From assembly GCA_006508105.1 (NCBI GenBank), contig QKPP01000213.1, forward strand, positions 1-58,590: 58,590 nt of DNA, in the 5' to 3' direction. The notes below the pieces were generated by a model. It was not told the origin of the DNA and searched no databases. It worked only from the letters and a program-made list of their open reading frames with translations. The position numbers were made by a program, and so were the translations under genes. Each line of letters opens with the position of its first letter. The first letter of the stretch is position 1. Origin of the DNA: Myxococcales bacterium FL481. GTDB taxonomy: Bacteria > Myxococcota_A > Polyangia > Nannocystales > Nannocystaceae. Below are positions 39,578 through 48,605 of the stretch, piece by piece.

Positions 39578-42500
39578 ATGAGAATCAAAAAGATCGAGAT
39601 CAACGGCTTCAAGTCATTTGCCGATCGGCAGGTTTTTCACATCGACGGCTGCGTGACGGGCGTGATCGGGCCGAACGGTTGCGGCAAGTCGAACATCGTC
39701 GACGCCATTCGCTGGTGCCTGGGCGAGCAGAGAGCCCGGCATCTTCGCGGCAGCGGCATGAGTGACGTGATCTTCGCGGGCACCAAGACCCGCGGGCAGG
39801 CAGCGAGTGCCGAAGTCACGATCACCTTTGAGAACGACGGGGACGTGCCGCCGCCATGGGGTCGCTTCGAGACCATCGCGATCGCACGGCGGCTCTACCG
39901 TGACGGGACGAGTGAGTACCTGATCAACAAGGTGCCGGCGCGGCTACGGGACATCACCGATCTGCTCACGGGCACGGGGGTGGGGGCGCGCGGCTACTCG
40001 ATTATCGAGCAGGGGCAGGTCGGCACGCTGGTCACCTCCAAGCCGGAGACGCGGCGGTTGGTCATCGACGAAGCGGCGGGGATCACCAAGTTCAAGAGCC
40101 AAAAGGCGGCCGCGGAACGCAAGATCGAGCAGACCCGACAAAACCTGCTCCGCACGTCCGATGTCATCTCCGAGCTCGAAGGGCGCATCGGCACGCTGCG
40201 GCGCCAGGCTCAGAAGGCCGAGCGCTACCGGCGGTACCGCGACGAGCAGCGAGACCTCGAGCTGTGGATCGCCGCGCACAAGTACCTCGAGCTGGCGAGT
40301 ACGGGACGGGTGCTGACCGAGCGTCGCACCGAGCTCGACGAGCAGGTGGGGGCGTTGCGGCACGAGACCGTGGCCCTCGAGGCCAAGGGTCAAGCCGATC
40401 GACTCGCGCTGACCGAGTTGGCCGACTCGTTGACGAAGGCTCAGCAGCGCAGCTTCGACCTCGAAAACCAGATCAAGTTGCTCGAGCAGGACCGCCGCTT
40501 TCACGGGCAGGAGATCGACGCCAATCGCCAGGCGATCGAAAGCGCCGAAACGGAGTCCGAGGTCGTGCGGCGAAGCCTGGCCGCGTTGGAAGAAGAGCAG
40601 GCCGCGGCGAAAGCCGAGGAGGCGGCATTGGACGAGGCGGGGTCCGGCGGGGAACGAGCCGACAACATCGCCACGTTGGAGCAGGACTACGCCGACAAGG
40701 CCGCCGCGCTCGAGCAGGAGACCCGGCGCCGCGAGGGGTTGCGCGGCGATCACAGCCGCGCCGCGAGTGAGCGCGCGGGTCTGGACGCTCGGGTCGAGTC
40801 GTTGCTCGAGGCCATCGCCGAGCACGACCGCCAGCTGACGTTGCTCCGCGACGAGCAACGCGAGCAGCAAGCGGCCGGGGAACGGACTCGGTCGGAGGTG
40901 GAGGCCGCGAACTCGGCGTTGACCGCCCGCGAGAGCGCCGCAGCCGAGGTCCGCGAGCGTCGCCAGGCCCTTGTACGCGAACGGGTGGTGTTGCGCGACG
41001 AAGTCGAACGCGGCGATGTCGAGGTCGAAACGGCGCGTAAAGAACTCGTGCGGGCGAGATCTCGACTGCAGTCGCTCGAGGAGATCCAAGAACGCTACCG
41101 CGGGTGCGCCAGCGGCGTGCAGGTGGTGATGGAGCACCGCGCGAAGCTGGTCGAGTCCCGAGTCGACGGCAGTGTCGAGCCAAGCGCGGCCGAGCCGGTG
41201 TTCGGGATCATGGCGGACTTCGTCGACGCGCCGCCTCACCTCGAGCATGCGGTGGCCGCGGTGCTGGGCGACCGTTTGCAAGGGGTTGTCGTCGATGAGC
41301 CCCGCACCGGGGTGCAGGGCATTGAGCTGCTCAAGGAGCTGCGAGAGGGCCGCACGACATTTCTGCCCGCGGCTTGCCCCTCGCCTCAGTCGAGCGAAGC
41401 GGGCACTGGCGCATCCGGGTCCACCGGGGGCGATGCGGGCCCCGTGATGGGGTGGGCTGCCCCCCATCGCCCGCAAGCGAGGGGGATCGAGCTCGTGGAC
41501 CTGACCCCCACGGCGAACCAACCCGCAGCTGGTGCCGAAGACAAGAGCGTGCTCGCAGCCGAAGGGGTACTGGGCCGCATGCGGGACCTGGTGGCGGTGG
41601 ACGCCCGGGTGTCGCCGCTGGCCGAAGTTTTGTTGCGCGACACGCTGGTGGTCAAGGACTTGAGTCGGGCGCTCGAACTGTGGCAGGGCGGTCGGGCGCG
41701 CCACACGTTTGTGACGCTTGACGGCGATCGGGTCGAGCCCTCGGGGGTGGTCGTCGGCGGGTCTTCCGAGGCACTCGACTCGGCTCTGCTGCAACAAAAA
41801 CGTGAGATTCGCGAACTGGGGCAGGTCGTCACGGAACTCGAAGGGGAACTCGAGCGGGTCAAGAACAAGCGGCAGGGGATGGCCGAGCGTCTGGCCGCGG
41901 TGGAGGGCGAGCGCGAGCAAAATGAGCAAGATCTTCTCGCGGTCGAGCGGGCCCATATCGAGGCGAAGCAAGCCGTCGAGACCGCGACCGCCACCCGTCA
42001 GCGCGTCGAACAGCGAGCGGCTGAGCTCTCGCGCCAGCTCGAGTCTGTTTCCGGTCAGCTCGAGCGTCGGCGATCGGAGCGGGCTGAATGCGAGGCCAAG
42101 CGGGCCGCGCTCGACGAACGCTCGCCCGAACTCGCCCGCGAGATTGAGGCGAGCGAAGGTCAAAGCGAGCAGCTGACCGTGGATCGCGATGGCTTGGCAG
42201 CCCAATTGACCGAGGCGAAGGTCGAACTCGCTCGGTGGCAACAGCAGCGGGATGCCGTGGTTCAGACCCGTCAGCGGCTGGACAAGCAGGTCGCCAGCGA
42301 GCGCGATCGCGTCCGCCGGCTCGAGGCGGCGACCGAGCAAGCACGGGCTCGGGTCGAGGAGCTCGAGGCCAAAGTCGTGGAGATGGTCCAGTCACACCGC
42401 GATTTGCTCGAGGAACACGACCAAGCGGCCACGGCGAAGCACGACGCGATCGAGGCCCACGACGCGGCCCGCTTGCGCCTCGACGAACTGGAGGCCTCGC

Positions 42501-43345
42501 TCCGGAACCTGCGACAAGACCTCGAGCGCGAGCGAGACCGCCTCGCGGAAGTCGAACTCGGTGTGCGCGAGCTCGATTTGGAGCGAGGACACCTCGAGGC
42601 CGATATTCGCGAGCGCTTCGATCGCGAGATTCCCGACGTACTCATCGATTTCCACGCTAGACCGTTGGCCGGCTCGGCCGAGCACGAGCGTCGCGCCGAA
42701 CTCAAGCGCGTGTTGTCCCGCATGGGTGAGGTCAACCTCACGGCCATCGAAGAGTTCGACGAGGTCTCGCAACGGTACGACTATCTGTGCGCCCAAAAGG
42801 GGGACTTGGAGGACGCCATCGCGCAGCTGCAGGAGGCGATCGAAAAGATCAACGCAACCACCCGAGAGCGGTTTGCCGCGACATTTCGGGCCGTCAACGA
42901 GCACTTTCAGGTGTTGTTCCCGCGACTGTTCAATGGCGGTCGCGCGGAGTTGGTGATGACCGACCCGTCCGACCTACTCGCCACCGGCGTCGAGGTCATG
43001 GCCCAGCCGCCGGGGAAACGGGTGGCCAGTCTCGAGCTGCTCTCGGGTGGCGAGAAGGCCCTGACCGCGGTCAGCTTGATCTTCGCGATCTTCTTGACGA
43101 AGCCGAGCCCGTTTTGCCTGCTCGACGAGGTGGACGCACCGCTCGACGAGTCCAACGTAGGGCGCTTGACCGATCTTGTGCGCGAGTTGTCCGAGGGCAC
43201 GCAGTTTATCGTGATTACCCACAACAAGCGGACGATGGAAGCGGCCGATCGCCTTTACGGCGTGACCATGGAGCAAAAGGGTGTGTCGAAACTGGTGTCA
43301 GTGAACTTGCGCAAGACCGCGGCTGCGGTCCACTACGTGCAGTAG
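39578..43345 (+). CDS. smc: Chromosome segregation protein SMC
   Basis: 1,255 residues from ATG 39578, which gives the universal N-terminus MRIKKIEINGFKSFADR; an earlier in-frame start would add unrelated residues. Walker A GPNGCGKSN is at 31-39. Two long coiled coils, rich in Glu, Arg, Gln and Ala, flank the hinge at about 530-700. The C-terminal signature is LELLSGGEKALTAVSLIFAIF (about 1,150-1,170) and Walker B is FCLLDEVDAPLDESN (about 1,180). As a dimer with ScpA/ScpB it compacts and aligns chromosome arms. Within the hinge, between RTTFLPA and GVLGRM (about 590-660), there is an additional Gly/Ser/Pro-rich stretch of roughly 45 residues compared with shorter bacterial SMCs. Confidence 0.97.
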   Translation: MRIKKIEINGFKSFADRQVFHIDGCVTGVIGPNGCGKSNIVDAIRWCLGEQRARHLRGSGMSDVIFAGTKTRGQAASAEVTITFENDGDVPPPWGRFETIAIARRLYRDGTSEYLINKVPARLRDITDLLTGTGVGARGYSIIEQGQVGTLVTSKPETRRLVIDEAAGITKFKSQKAAAERKIEQTRQNLLRTSDVISELEGRIGTLRRQAQKAERYRRYRDEQRDLELWIAAHKYLELASTGRVLTERRTELDEQVGALRHETVALEAKGQADRLALTELADSLTKAQQRSFDLENQIKLLEQDRRFHGQEIDANRQAIESAETESEVVRRSLAALEEEQAAAKAEEAALDEAGSGGERADNIATLEQDYADKAAALEQETRRREGLRGDHSRAASERAGLDARVESLLEAIAEHDRQLTLLRDEQREQQAAGERTRSEVEAANSALTARESAAAEVRERRQALVRERVVLRDEVERGDVEVETARKELVRARSRLQSLEEIQERYRGCASGVQVVMEHRAKLVESRVDGSVEPSAAEPVFGIMADFVDAPPHLEHAVAAVLGDRLQGVVVDEPRTGVQGIELLKELREGRTTFLPAACPSPQSSEAGTGASGSTGGDAGPVMGWAAPHRPQARGIELVDLTPTANQPAAGAEDKSVLAAEGVLGRMRDLVAVDARVSPLAEVLLRDTLVVKDLSRALELWQGGRARHTFVTLDGDRVEPSGVVVGGSSEALDSALLQQKREIRELGQVVTELEGELERVKNKRQGMAERLAAVEGEREQNEQDLLAVERAHIEAKQAVETATATRQRVEQRAAELSRQLESVSGQLERRRSERAECEAKRAALDERSPELAREIEASEGQSEQLTVDRDGLAAQLTEAKVELARWQQQRDAVVQTRQRLDKQVASERDRVRRLEAATEQARARVEELEAKVVEMVQSHRDLLEEHDQAATAKHDAIEAHDAARLRLDELEASLRNLRQDLERERDRLAEVELGVRELDLERGHLEADIRERFDREIPDVLIDFHARPLAGSAEHERRAELKRVLSRMGEVNLTAIEEFDEVSQRYDYLCAQKGDLEDAIAQLQEAIEKINATTRERFAATFRAVNEHFQVLFPRLFNGGRAELVMTDPSDLLATGVEVMAQPPGKRVASLELLSGGEKALTAVSLIFAIFLTKPSPFCLLDEVDAPLDESNVGRLTDLVRELSEGTQFIVITHNKRTMEAADRLYGVTMEQKGVSKLVSVNLRKTAAAVHYVQ

Positions 43346-43377
43346 CCGCAATCGGTGGGGGTGTTGGTCTCGCGGGC

Positions 43378-43394
43378 CAGCGTCTCTCACGCTG
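43378..43394. terminator. Short hairpin between convergent smc and transporter genes
   Basis: CAGCGT-CTCTC-ACGCTG is a 6-bp stem with a 5-nt loop, in the 64-nt gap between two converging stops. No T-run; weak evidence. Confidence 0.25.
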
Positions 43395-43409
43395 ATCCGT
43401 CGTGCGCGA

Positions 43410-44156
43410 CTACGGGTGGACGTCGGCCGGCGTCTCACCCGTGGTGTCGACGAACGTCGGGAACCGGCGGCGGATCGTGAACGTCACGGCGTACAAAATC
43501 GGCGTGTCGATCAGGGCGAACGTCCACTTGAACATCAGGCTGTCGAGGATCAGGTCGCCCAGGCGATCCCAGGTGATCCCGGCCGCGCCGAAGCTCGCCA
43601 GCAGTCCGAGCACCAACACCGTGTCGAGCACCTGCGAGGTGATCGTACTGGCGTTGTTGCGCAGCCACAGGTGCCTCCCTCGAGTGAGTCGCTTCCAGAA
43701 GTGGAACAGTCGAATATCGACAAACTGGGCGCACAGATAGGCCACCATCGAGGTCAGCACGGCGATTTTGCTCAGCCCGAAGACTTCGTGGAACATCGCG
43801 TCGCTAACGCCGAAGCCGGCGCTGGTCGTGGCGTCGGCGAGATCGACCAGGATCACGACGAAGACGCTCGCCACGAAGCCGGCGACGACCACGTGGTTCG
43901 CACGGCGTCTGCCGTAGACCTCCGACAAGATGTCCGTGACGAGGAACGTGACCGGATAGGCCAGCAAGGCCACCGACTGTTGAAACTCGTACGACGGATC
44001 CCACGGCAGAGGGAGGTGGAGGCGAAAGAACTTTTGAAAGATGAGATTGGCCGCGACCAAAGCGGCCACGAACACGCCCGCGAGGCAGAGGTAGCCGAGT
44101 TCGAAGCGATCACGGTCCGTCGTCCGGTGGTGCGGCCGGCTCGTTGGGTTGGGCAT
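43410..44156 (-). CDS. yhhQ: Queuosine precursor transporter, YhhQ family
   Basis: 248 residues. YhhQ (DUF165) proteins import preQ0/preQ1 for queuosine modification of tRNA. Six or so helices are visible. The family signature AYPVTFLVTDILSEVYGRRRA (split over helix 2 and its loop, about 66-86) is present, as are RHLWLRNNASTITSQVLDT (about 162-180) and the last helices with FKWTFALIDTPILYAVTF. The first 20 residues are hydrophilic with several Arg and His. ATG 44156 is followed by normal family spacing. The gene is alone, convergent with smc. Confidence 0.92.
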   Translation of the reverse strand: MPNPTSRPHHRTTDRDRFELGYLCLAGVFVAALVAANLIFQKFFRLHLPLPWDPSYEFQQSVALLAYPVTFLVTDILSEVYGRRRANHVVVAGFVASVFVVILVDLADATTSAGFGVSDAMFHEVFGLSKIAVLTSMVAYLCAQFVDIRLFHFWKRLTRGRHLWLRNNASTITSQVLDTVLVLGLLASFGAAGITWDRLGDLILDSLMFKWTFALIDTPILYAVTFTIRRRFPTFVDTTGETPADVHP

Positions 44157-44380
44157 AGCGATGAGTGGCTGCGGCGTGGGTCGGGGCGCCGCCCGAGCGT
44201 CGTCGGCACGCTGACGCGAACGGGCGAGATTGCCAAGCGCGGCGGCGCGGACGCTTCGCCGCCGCAGCGTTCGGGGGCCAGTTTGCTAGAACGAACGGCG
44301 CGGACGCGGTATCGTCGCAACCCCGCGAGCCGTCGCTCGCCGCCGCGATCAGTTCCCGATCGCGGAGGGACTAAGCTCTG

Positions 44381-45886
44381 ATGCAAGCGAGCACAAACGC
44401 CGCCGCGTCTCACGACTTCTCCGAGATCTACTCGGCGTACTTCGACCATGTGTGGACGTACCTGCGTCGTCTCGGAGTGCCGGCCCCGCTGCTCGACGAC
44501 GCCGTGCAAGACGTGTTCGTCGTGTGTCACCGGCGTCTCCCCGAGTTCGAGGGGCGCTCCACGATACGGACATGGTTGTTCGGCATCGCGCGCCGCATCG
44601 CATTCCGCTACCATCGCCGCGAGGCCCGTGTGGCGCAGAAGCACGCCGCGATGGGTCGCGAGACCTCGCCGGCCCGATCGCATCTCGACGACGACATTCA
44701 CCGCGCACAAGCCGGTGCGCTGCTGCACGAGTTTCTCGAGAGTCTCGATGATGACAAGCGCGAGGTGTTCGTGCTGGCCGAACTCGAGAGCTACTCGCGG
44801 ACCCAGTTGGGAGAGGCGCTCGGCATCAGTCCGGGCACTGCGTACAACCGGCTCCGCGCGGCTCGTCGGCGGTTCGAGGAGCGCTTTCAGCATTCCCCGT
44901 GGCAAACCGCTGTGCGCGTGTGTGCTCAGCGCCCCGAGCGCGTGCCCGAGGGCGCCCGGCAGCGCTCGTGGGCGGCGCTGGTCCCTCTAATCGGCCTCGG
45001 CGACGGCGGGCCCGGGTCCGACGCGCCGGGCAGTGAGTCGGGGGGTTCCGACGGCACGACGGCGCCGACCGCCGGCGCGCCCAGCGAGCCCCCGTCGGCG
45101 GTCGGTGACCGCCCGAGGGCTCGCCCAGACCCGGGCGGAGCCCCGACGCACAGGGCGTTCGACGAGGCGTCGCCTCGCGGTTCGAGCCTGGCGGCGGGAG
45201 CCGCCGAGGGGGGAGCCGGCGCGGCGACGCCTTGGCTCGCCGCACTGGCCATCGTCGGAGTGGTGGGGGGCGGAGCCGCGGTTTGGGCCACTCGGGACCC
45301 CGTCGAGAGCCGAACCGAGCCGACCGTGGCCGAGGTCGCCACAGATCCGACTGTGCTGGGTGCCACGCCGTCTGAGGTCCGGGACGTGCCCCCGCGCGCG
45401 GCGTCGCCATCCGCGGCGGACGGTCCCGCCGCACCATTGCGTCGCCGGGAGGCATCGGCGGCGCTGGGGCCCCGCGGCTCAGACCAGGCGCGCGGTCGTT
45501 CGGCTCCGACAGCGCACGCGCCCGAGCCGAGCGGATCGGCGGCGCCGCCTCTGACCCTGAAGACGCCGGCGTCCCTCGGAGAAGGACCGCGTGTGGCCGA
45601 CGAGGTGCAGTTGCTTGAGCGCGCTCATCAGCTGGCCGGCCAGCCGTCTGGGGCCGCCGCTGCGTTGGCGCTGTTGCAGGACCACGAGCGCCGGTTCCCG
45701 TCTAGCGCATTTGAACAGGAGCGCCGCGCGTCGCGGGTGGTCGCCTTGTGCCACCTCGGACGGGGGTCTGACGCGCGCCGAGAGGCCGATCGCCTTCGTG
45801 CACGCTTCCCGGCGGCCGCGGTGGACGACAGCGCGTTCGCCCGATGCAACGAAAAGGAAAAGGTCGAGGACGAGGACGAGGAGTAG
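44381..45886 (+). CDS. ECF sigma factor fused to membrane segment and TPR-like domain
   Basis: 501 residues. Region 2 (about 12-80: FSEIYSAYFDHVWTYLRRL, DDAVQDVFVVCHRRLPEF, IRTWLFGIARRIAFRYHRR) and region 4 (about 114-170: LDDDKREVFVLAELE, LGEALGISPGTAYNRLRAARRRF) form a normal ECF sigma-70. A Gly/Ser/Pro linker follows, then one transmembrane helix (about 283-304, WLAALAIVGVVGGGAAVW), another long disordered stretch and a helical-repeat end (about 405-485: ERAHQLAGQPSGAAAALALLQDHERRFP), which would lie outside the membrane. The protein thus carries in one chain what usually is a sigma factor plus a membrane-bound partner. How it is released to bind core polymerase is not evident. FG-GAP lipoprotein and OM-like genes follow. 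Confidence 0.86.
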   Translation: MQASTNAAASHDFSEIYSAYFDHVWTYLRRLGVPAPLLDDAVQDVFVVCHRRLPEFEGRSTIRTWLFGIARRIAFRYHRREARVAQKHAAMGRETSPARSHLDDDIHRAQAGALLHEFLESLDDDKREVFVLAELESYSRTQLGEALGISPGTAYNRLRAARRRFEERFQHSPWQTAVRVCAQRPERVPEGARQRSWAALVPLIGLGDGGPGSDAPGSESGGSDGTTAPTAGAPSEPPSAVGDRPRARPDPGGAPTHRAFDEASPRGSSLAAGAAEGGAGAATPWLAALAIVGVVGGGAAVWATRDPVESRTEPTVAEVATDPTVLGATPSEVRDVPPRAASPSAADGPAAPLRRREASAALGPRGSDQARGRSAPTAHAPEPSGSAAPPLTLKTPASLGEGPRVADEVQLLERAHQLAGQPSGAAAALALLQDHERRFPSSAFEQERRASRVVALCHLGRGSDARREADRLRARFPAAAVDDSAFARCNEKEKVEDEDEE

Positions 45887-45928
45887 ATCCGCTTGAGTGG
45901 CTGGCGGCTCAGCGGCGAAATCGGCCAC

Positions 45929-45956
45929 TTCACGGCCACGGGCAGTCGTGTATGAT
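45929..45956 (+). promoter_or_regulatory. Promoter before FG-GAP protein gene
   Basis: TTCACG (45929-45934), 16-nt spacer, TATGAT (45951-45956). The predicted transcript start is near an in-frame GTG at 45963, 6 nt after the -10, which would give a leaderless, 23-residue longer protein than the ATG at 46032. Confidence 0.45.
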
Positions 45957-46031
45957 GGTCGGGTGAACAATGCGCGCCGACGGGCGCGTCCGGTCACGGT
46001 GGGTACTCCACCCGGGTCACCAACCTCCGAC

Positions 46032-47285
46032 ATGCGTGTCTTTCAACGTTACTTGTGGCTCGCCACTTGTGGCTTCGCCCTCCACTGTGAGCTCCCCGGC
46101 GAGTCGGTGGGCACCCTGGTGGTCGATCCGGGCGAGGGGGTCGACGGCGAGGAAGAGCAGGGCGATCAGAGCGGCGGTGATGCCAGTGTCGATGTCGACC
46201 TCGACTTGGAGTACACCTCGATCCAGCTGGACATTGCGGCGAACCAGCTGGCTGCTGGCGCTCTCGACGGAGACGACCATCTCGACCTCGTGGTGACCGT
46301 GTCGCTGGGGAACTCGCGCTCGGAGGTCATCGCGTACCGCGGGGACGGCCGCGCCGGATTTGTCCGGGACACGCAACGACGCTATGGCGACGTGATCGGA
46401 GCTCGGCCGGTCGGACTCGTCGGGCTCGATACGGACGGTGACGGTCGCGACACGGTCGTCATCGCGGTGGAGCGGCCCGATCTCAACGACGCAGTCTTGG
46501 TCGAGGATCGTCGCGACGCGGACGGAATGGCGTGGCTCGACCTCCCCATCCACGACTCGCTCGCCGGCGGGAGACCGGTGATCGGCAGTTGCCGGGCCGA
46601 CGGCGATTCGTCCGAGGACCTGTGTATTGCTGGGGCCTCCACGACCGCATTCACTCTGAGCCGGTTGGGAACCGAGTCGAGCCCTCCCGACCTCGCCGCG
46701 GTGACGACGGACGATCCGTTGCTCGCCACCTGGGCGGATTTCGACGGAGATGCCTACGACGACGTGCTCATTTCCGCCGCACACGACGAGTTGTACCTGC
46801 ATCTCGGCGGCGCCATCGAAGAGGACGGCGTGTGGGCCATGGCGCTCGTCGGTCGGCCCACGCGTTTGATCGCGGCCGATGTGGATGGCGACGAGCAACC
46901 CGATGCGGTGCTGTTCGGCGGGGCCGATTCGGAGAAGTCGTCGCTGAGCTACGTGGACGTGGCCATCAATCGTGGCGGCGGCTTGTTCCGGCCGCCCGTC
47001 CGCACGGCGATCGCGGCGAGCAGCCTGGGCACGATCGTCGTCGCGAACCTCGATGGGAACTCGCGTCAGGACTTCGTTCTCCAGGCGACGGATGCTGACG
47101 GGGACCCGGTGCTGCTCGCGTTGGTGGCCGCGCCGGACCAGGGGATGATTCCGGTGCGGCTGCCCGCGACCGCATGCGCGTGCTCTCCGATCATGGTTGG
47201 TGACTATGACGAGGACGGCCGCGATGACGTGCTGGGAGTGTCGCACCACTCGGGCGACGTGTTCATGCTGCGCTCCGGCGACTGA
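46032..47285 (+). CDS. FG-GAP/VCBS repeat exported protein
   Basis: 417 residues. MRVFQRYLWLATCGFALHC is a signal peptide, with Cys19 a possible lipid anchor though His precedes it. An acidic segment (30-62) is followed by about seven repeats of roughly 50 residues carrying D-x-D-G-D-x-x-D calcium loops: ALDGDDHLDLVV, DTDGDGRDTVVI, DFDGDAYDDVLI, DVDGDEQPDAVLF, NLDGNSRQDFVL, DYDEDGRDDVLG. This is the integrin-type beta-propeller pattern (FG-GAP), likely one propeller used for binding outside the cell. Upstream the ECF-fusion gene ends 145 nt away, and its own promoter-like site lies between. An alternative GTG at 45963 is in frame. Confidence 0.8.
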   Translation: MRVFQRYLWLATCGFALHCELPGESVGTLVVDPGEGVDGEEEQGDQSGGDASVDVDLDLEYTSIQLDIAANQLAAGALDGDDHLDLVVTVSLGNSRSEVIAYRGDGRAGFVRDTQRRYGDVIGARPVGLVGLDTDGDGRDTVVIAVERPDLNDAVLVEDRRDADGMAWLDLPIHDSLAGGRPVIGSCRADGDSSEDLCIAGASTTAFTLSRLGTESSPPDLAAVTTDDPLLATWADFDGDAYDDVLISAAHDELYLHLGGAIEEDGVWAMALVGRPTRLIAADVDGDEQPDAVLFGGADSEKSSLSYVDVAINRGGGLFRPPVRTAIAASSLGTIVVANLDGNSRQDFVLQATDADGDPVLLALVAAPDQGMIPVRLPATACACSPIMVGDYDEDGRDDVLGVSHHSGDVFMLRSGD

Positions 47286-47312
47286 CCTCGCTGCGGCCGA
47301 GGTCGGTAGCTC

Positions 47313-48605
47313 GTGTTGATGGTCACGGCGTTGTGGTTGACCTGGGGGGCGCTCACCCTGAGACAAGAGCCGGTCCCGGCGCAGGTACAGCTCGACTGGT
47401 CCGCGCCACCCGAGTGCCCCGATGCTTCCGACGTGCGCCGCCGGGTGGACGAGCTCACGGCTCCGCGAGGCGGTGCGACGGTGAGTGTCCGTGCGCGGGC
47501 CGACGTGACCTTGGTCGGTCCCTCACGCTGGCGCCTCGACCTCGCGTTGCGAACCCCCCGTGGAGAGTCCGCACGGACGGTGGAGGCCGAGACGTGCCAG
47601 GCCGCCGCTGACGCGACGGCGCTCGTCACCGCGATCGCGGCCGCCCCGATGGCCAGACGTCCCCCGCCACCGCGGTCGGCCGGGTCGGGCGGCACGATGG
47701 CGACGGCGCCAGCTGATCCGCGATCAGCCGATCGTCCCTCCAACCCCGCCTCTGACGTGGATCGGGGCTCGGGGGAGGGTGGCGCCCGAACCCGGGGACG
47801 TCGCCGATCCAGGTCCAAGCCGGCGCTGCGGCAAGCCGCGACGTCAGGGGTGAAGCCGGAGCACGAGCGAACGCCCGTACCGGCGGTGCCGGCCTCTCCG
47901 ACCCCCGTGGCCGCCGCCCGGTCCGGTTCGCAGTCCCGGTCCGAGGTCGACAAACCGGAGCCTCCCGAGGCTCCGAGCGCAATCGATCGGGCGACCTCCG
48001 CATCACGCTCGTCGGTTGCCCGCGCTCGGCCGCAGCGGCGACGACCCGCGACCGATGCCGCCCACATCGTGCACGCCTCCGCCGGCGCGCACGTCGATCG
48101 ATCGGCACGGACGGCGAGCGTAGTGCGAATCGGTGCGGAGCGACGTGGACGGCGGGTCGGATTCGGTGGCGCGCTGCACTACCAGCTGCCCGTCGACGTG
48201 GCGGCGGCCACGCCCACGGTGCGACTGCAACTCGTGCTGGCCTCTGTCTACGGTGCGCGCGTGCTGAAGGTGGGTCAGACGTCGCGGTGGCCCCTGCTGG
48301 TTCCGTTGGTCGTCGGCGTTGAGTCCGGGGCGGCGCACGGTCGCGGGCGCGGGCTGACCCGATCCTGGGCGACCTGGCGGCCATGGCTGGCCGCGGTCGG
48401 TCGTGTCGGGGTGGAGCTGCCCCTGACGCCGTCCGTGTCCATCTCGGCCGCGGCCGAGGGATTCGTGTCGCTGCTGCGGACGACCTTCGTACACCGGGTC
48501 GAGACGGCCGACGGCGAGACGGTCGACGCCGACGGGCTATCCTTGTGGCGGACGCCGCTGGCTGGCGCGCGGCTGCGGGCCGGGGTCAGCGTGCGGTTGC
48601 CGTGA
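47313..48605 (+). CDS. Secreted or OM-associated protein with CPD motif and barrel-like end
   Basis: 430 residues from GTG 47313 (TTG 47316 and ATG 47319 are also possible). The N-terminus is hydrophobic (MVTALWLTWGALTL), then VQLDWSAPPECPDASDVRRRVDEL, a W-x-A-P-x-x-CPD motif I associate with uncharacterised myxobacterial proteins encoded near ECF sigma factors. Residues about 115-275 are low-complexity Pro/Ser/Arg. The C-terminal 150 residues alternate strands with Gly turns and aromatic residues (FGGALHYQLPVDVA; LRAGVSVRLP at the end), like an outer-membrane domain. It starts 27 nt after the FG-GAP gene and is probably in the same operon. Its last 69 nt overlap the convergent membrane-protein gene. 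Confidence 0.62.
   Translation: MLMVTALWLTWGALTLRQEPVPAQVQLDWSAPPECPDASDVRRRVDELTAPRGGATVSVRARADVTLVGPSRWRLDLALRTPRGESARTVEAETCQAAADATALVTAIAAAPMARRPPPPRSAGSGGTMATAPADPRSADRPSNPASDVDRGSGEGGARTRGRRRSRSKPALRQAATSGVKPEHERTPVPAVPASPTPVAAARSGSQSRSEVDKPEPPEAPSAIDRATSASRSSVARARPQRRRPATDAAHIVHASAGAHVDRSARTASVVRIGAERRGRRVGFGGALHYQLPVDVAAATPTVRLQLVLASVYGARVLKVGQTSRWPLLVPLVVGVESGAAHGRGRGLTRSWATWRPWLAAVGRVGVELPLTPSVSISAAAEGFVSLLRTTFVHRVETADGETVDADGLSLWRTPLAGARLRAGVSVRLP

Noticed and set aside
39944..42340. 798-residue open frame antisense to smc
   Set aside because: It mirrors the coiled-coil coding pattern of smc, has no start signal or domain, and such frames are common opposite GC-rich genes.
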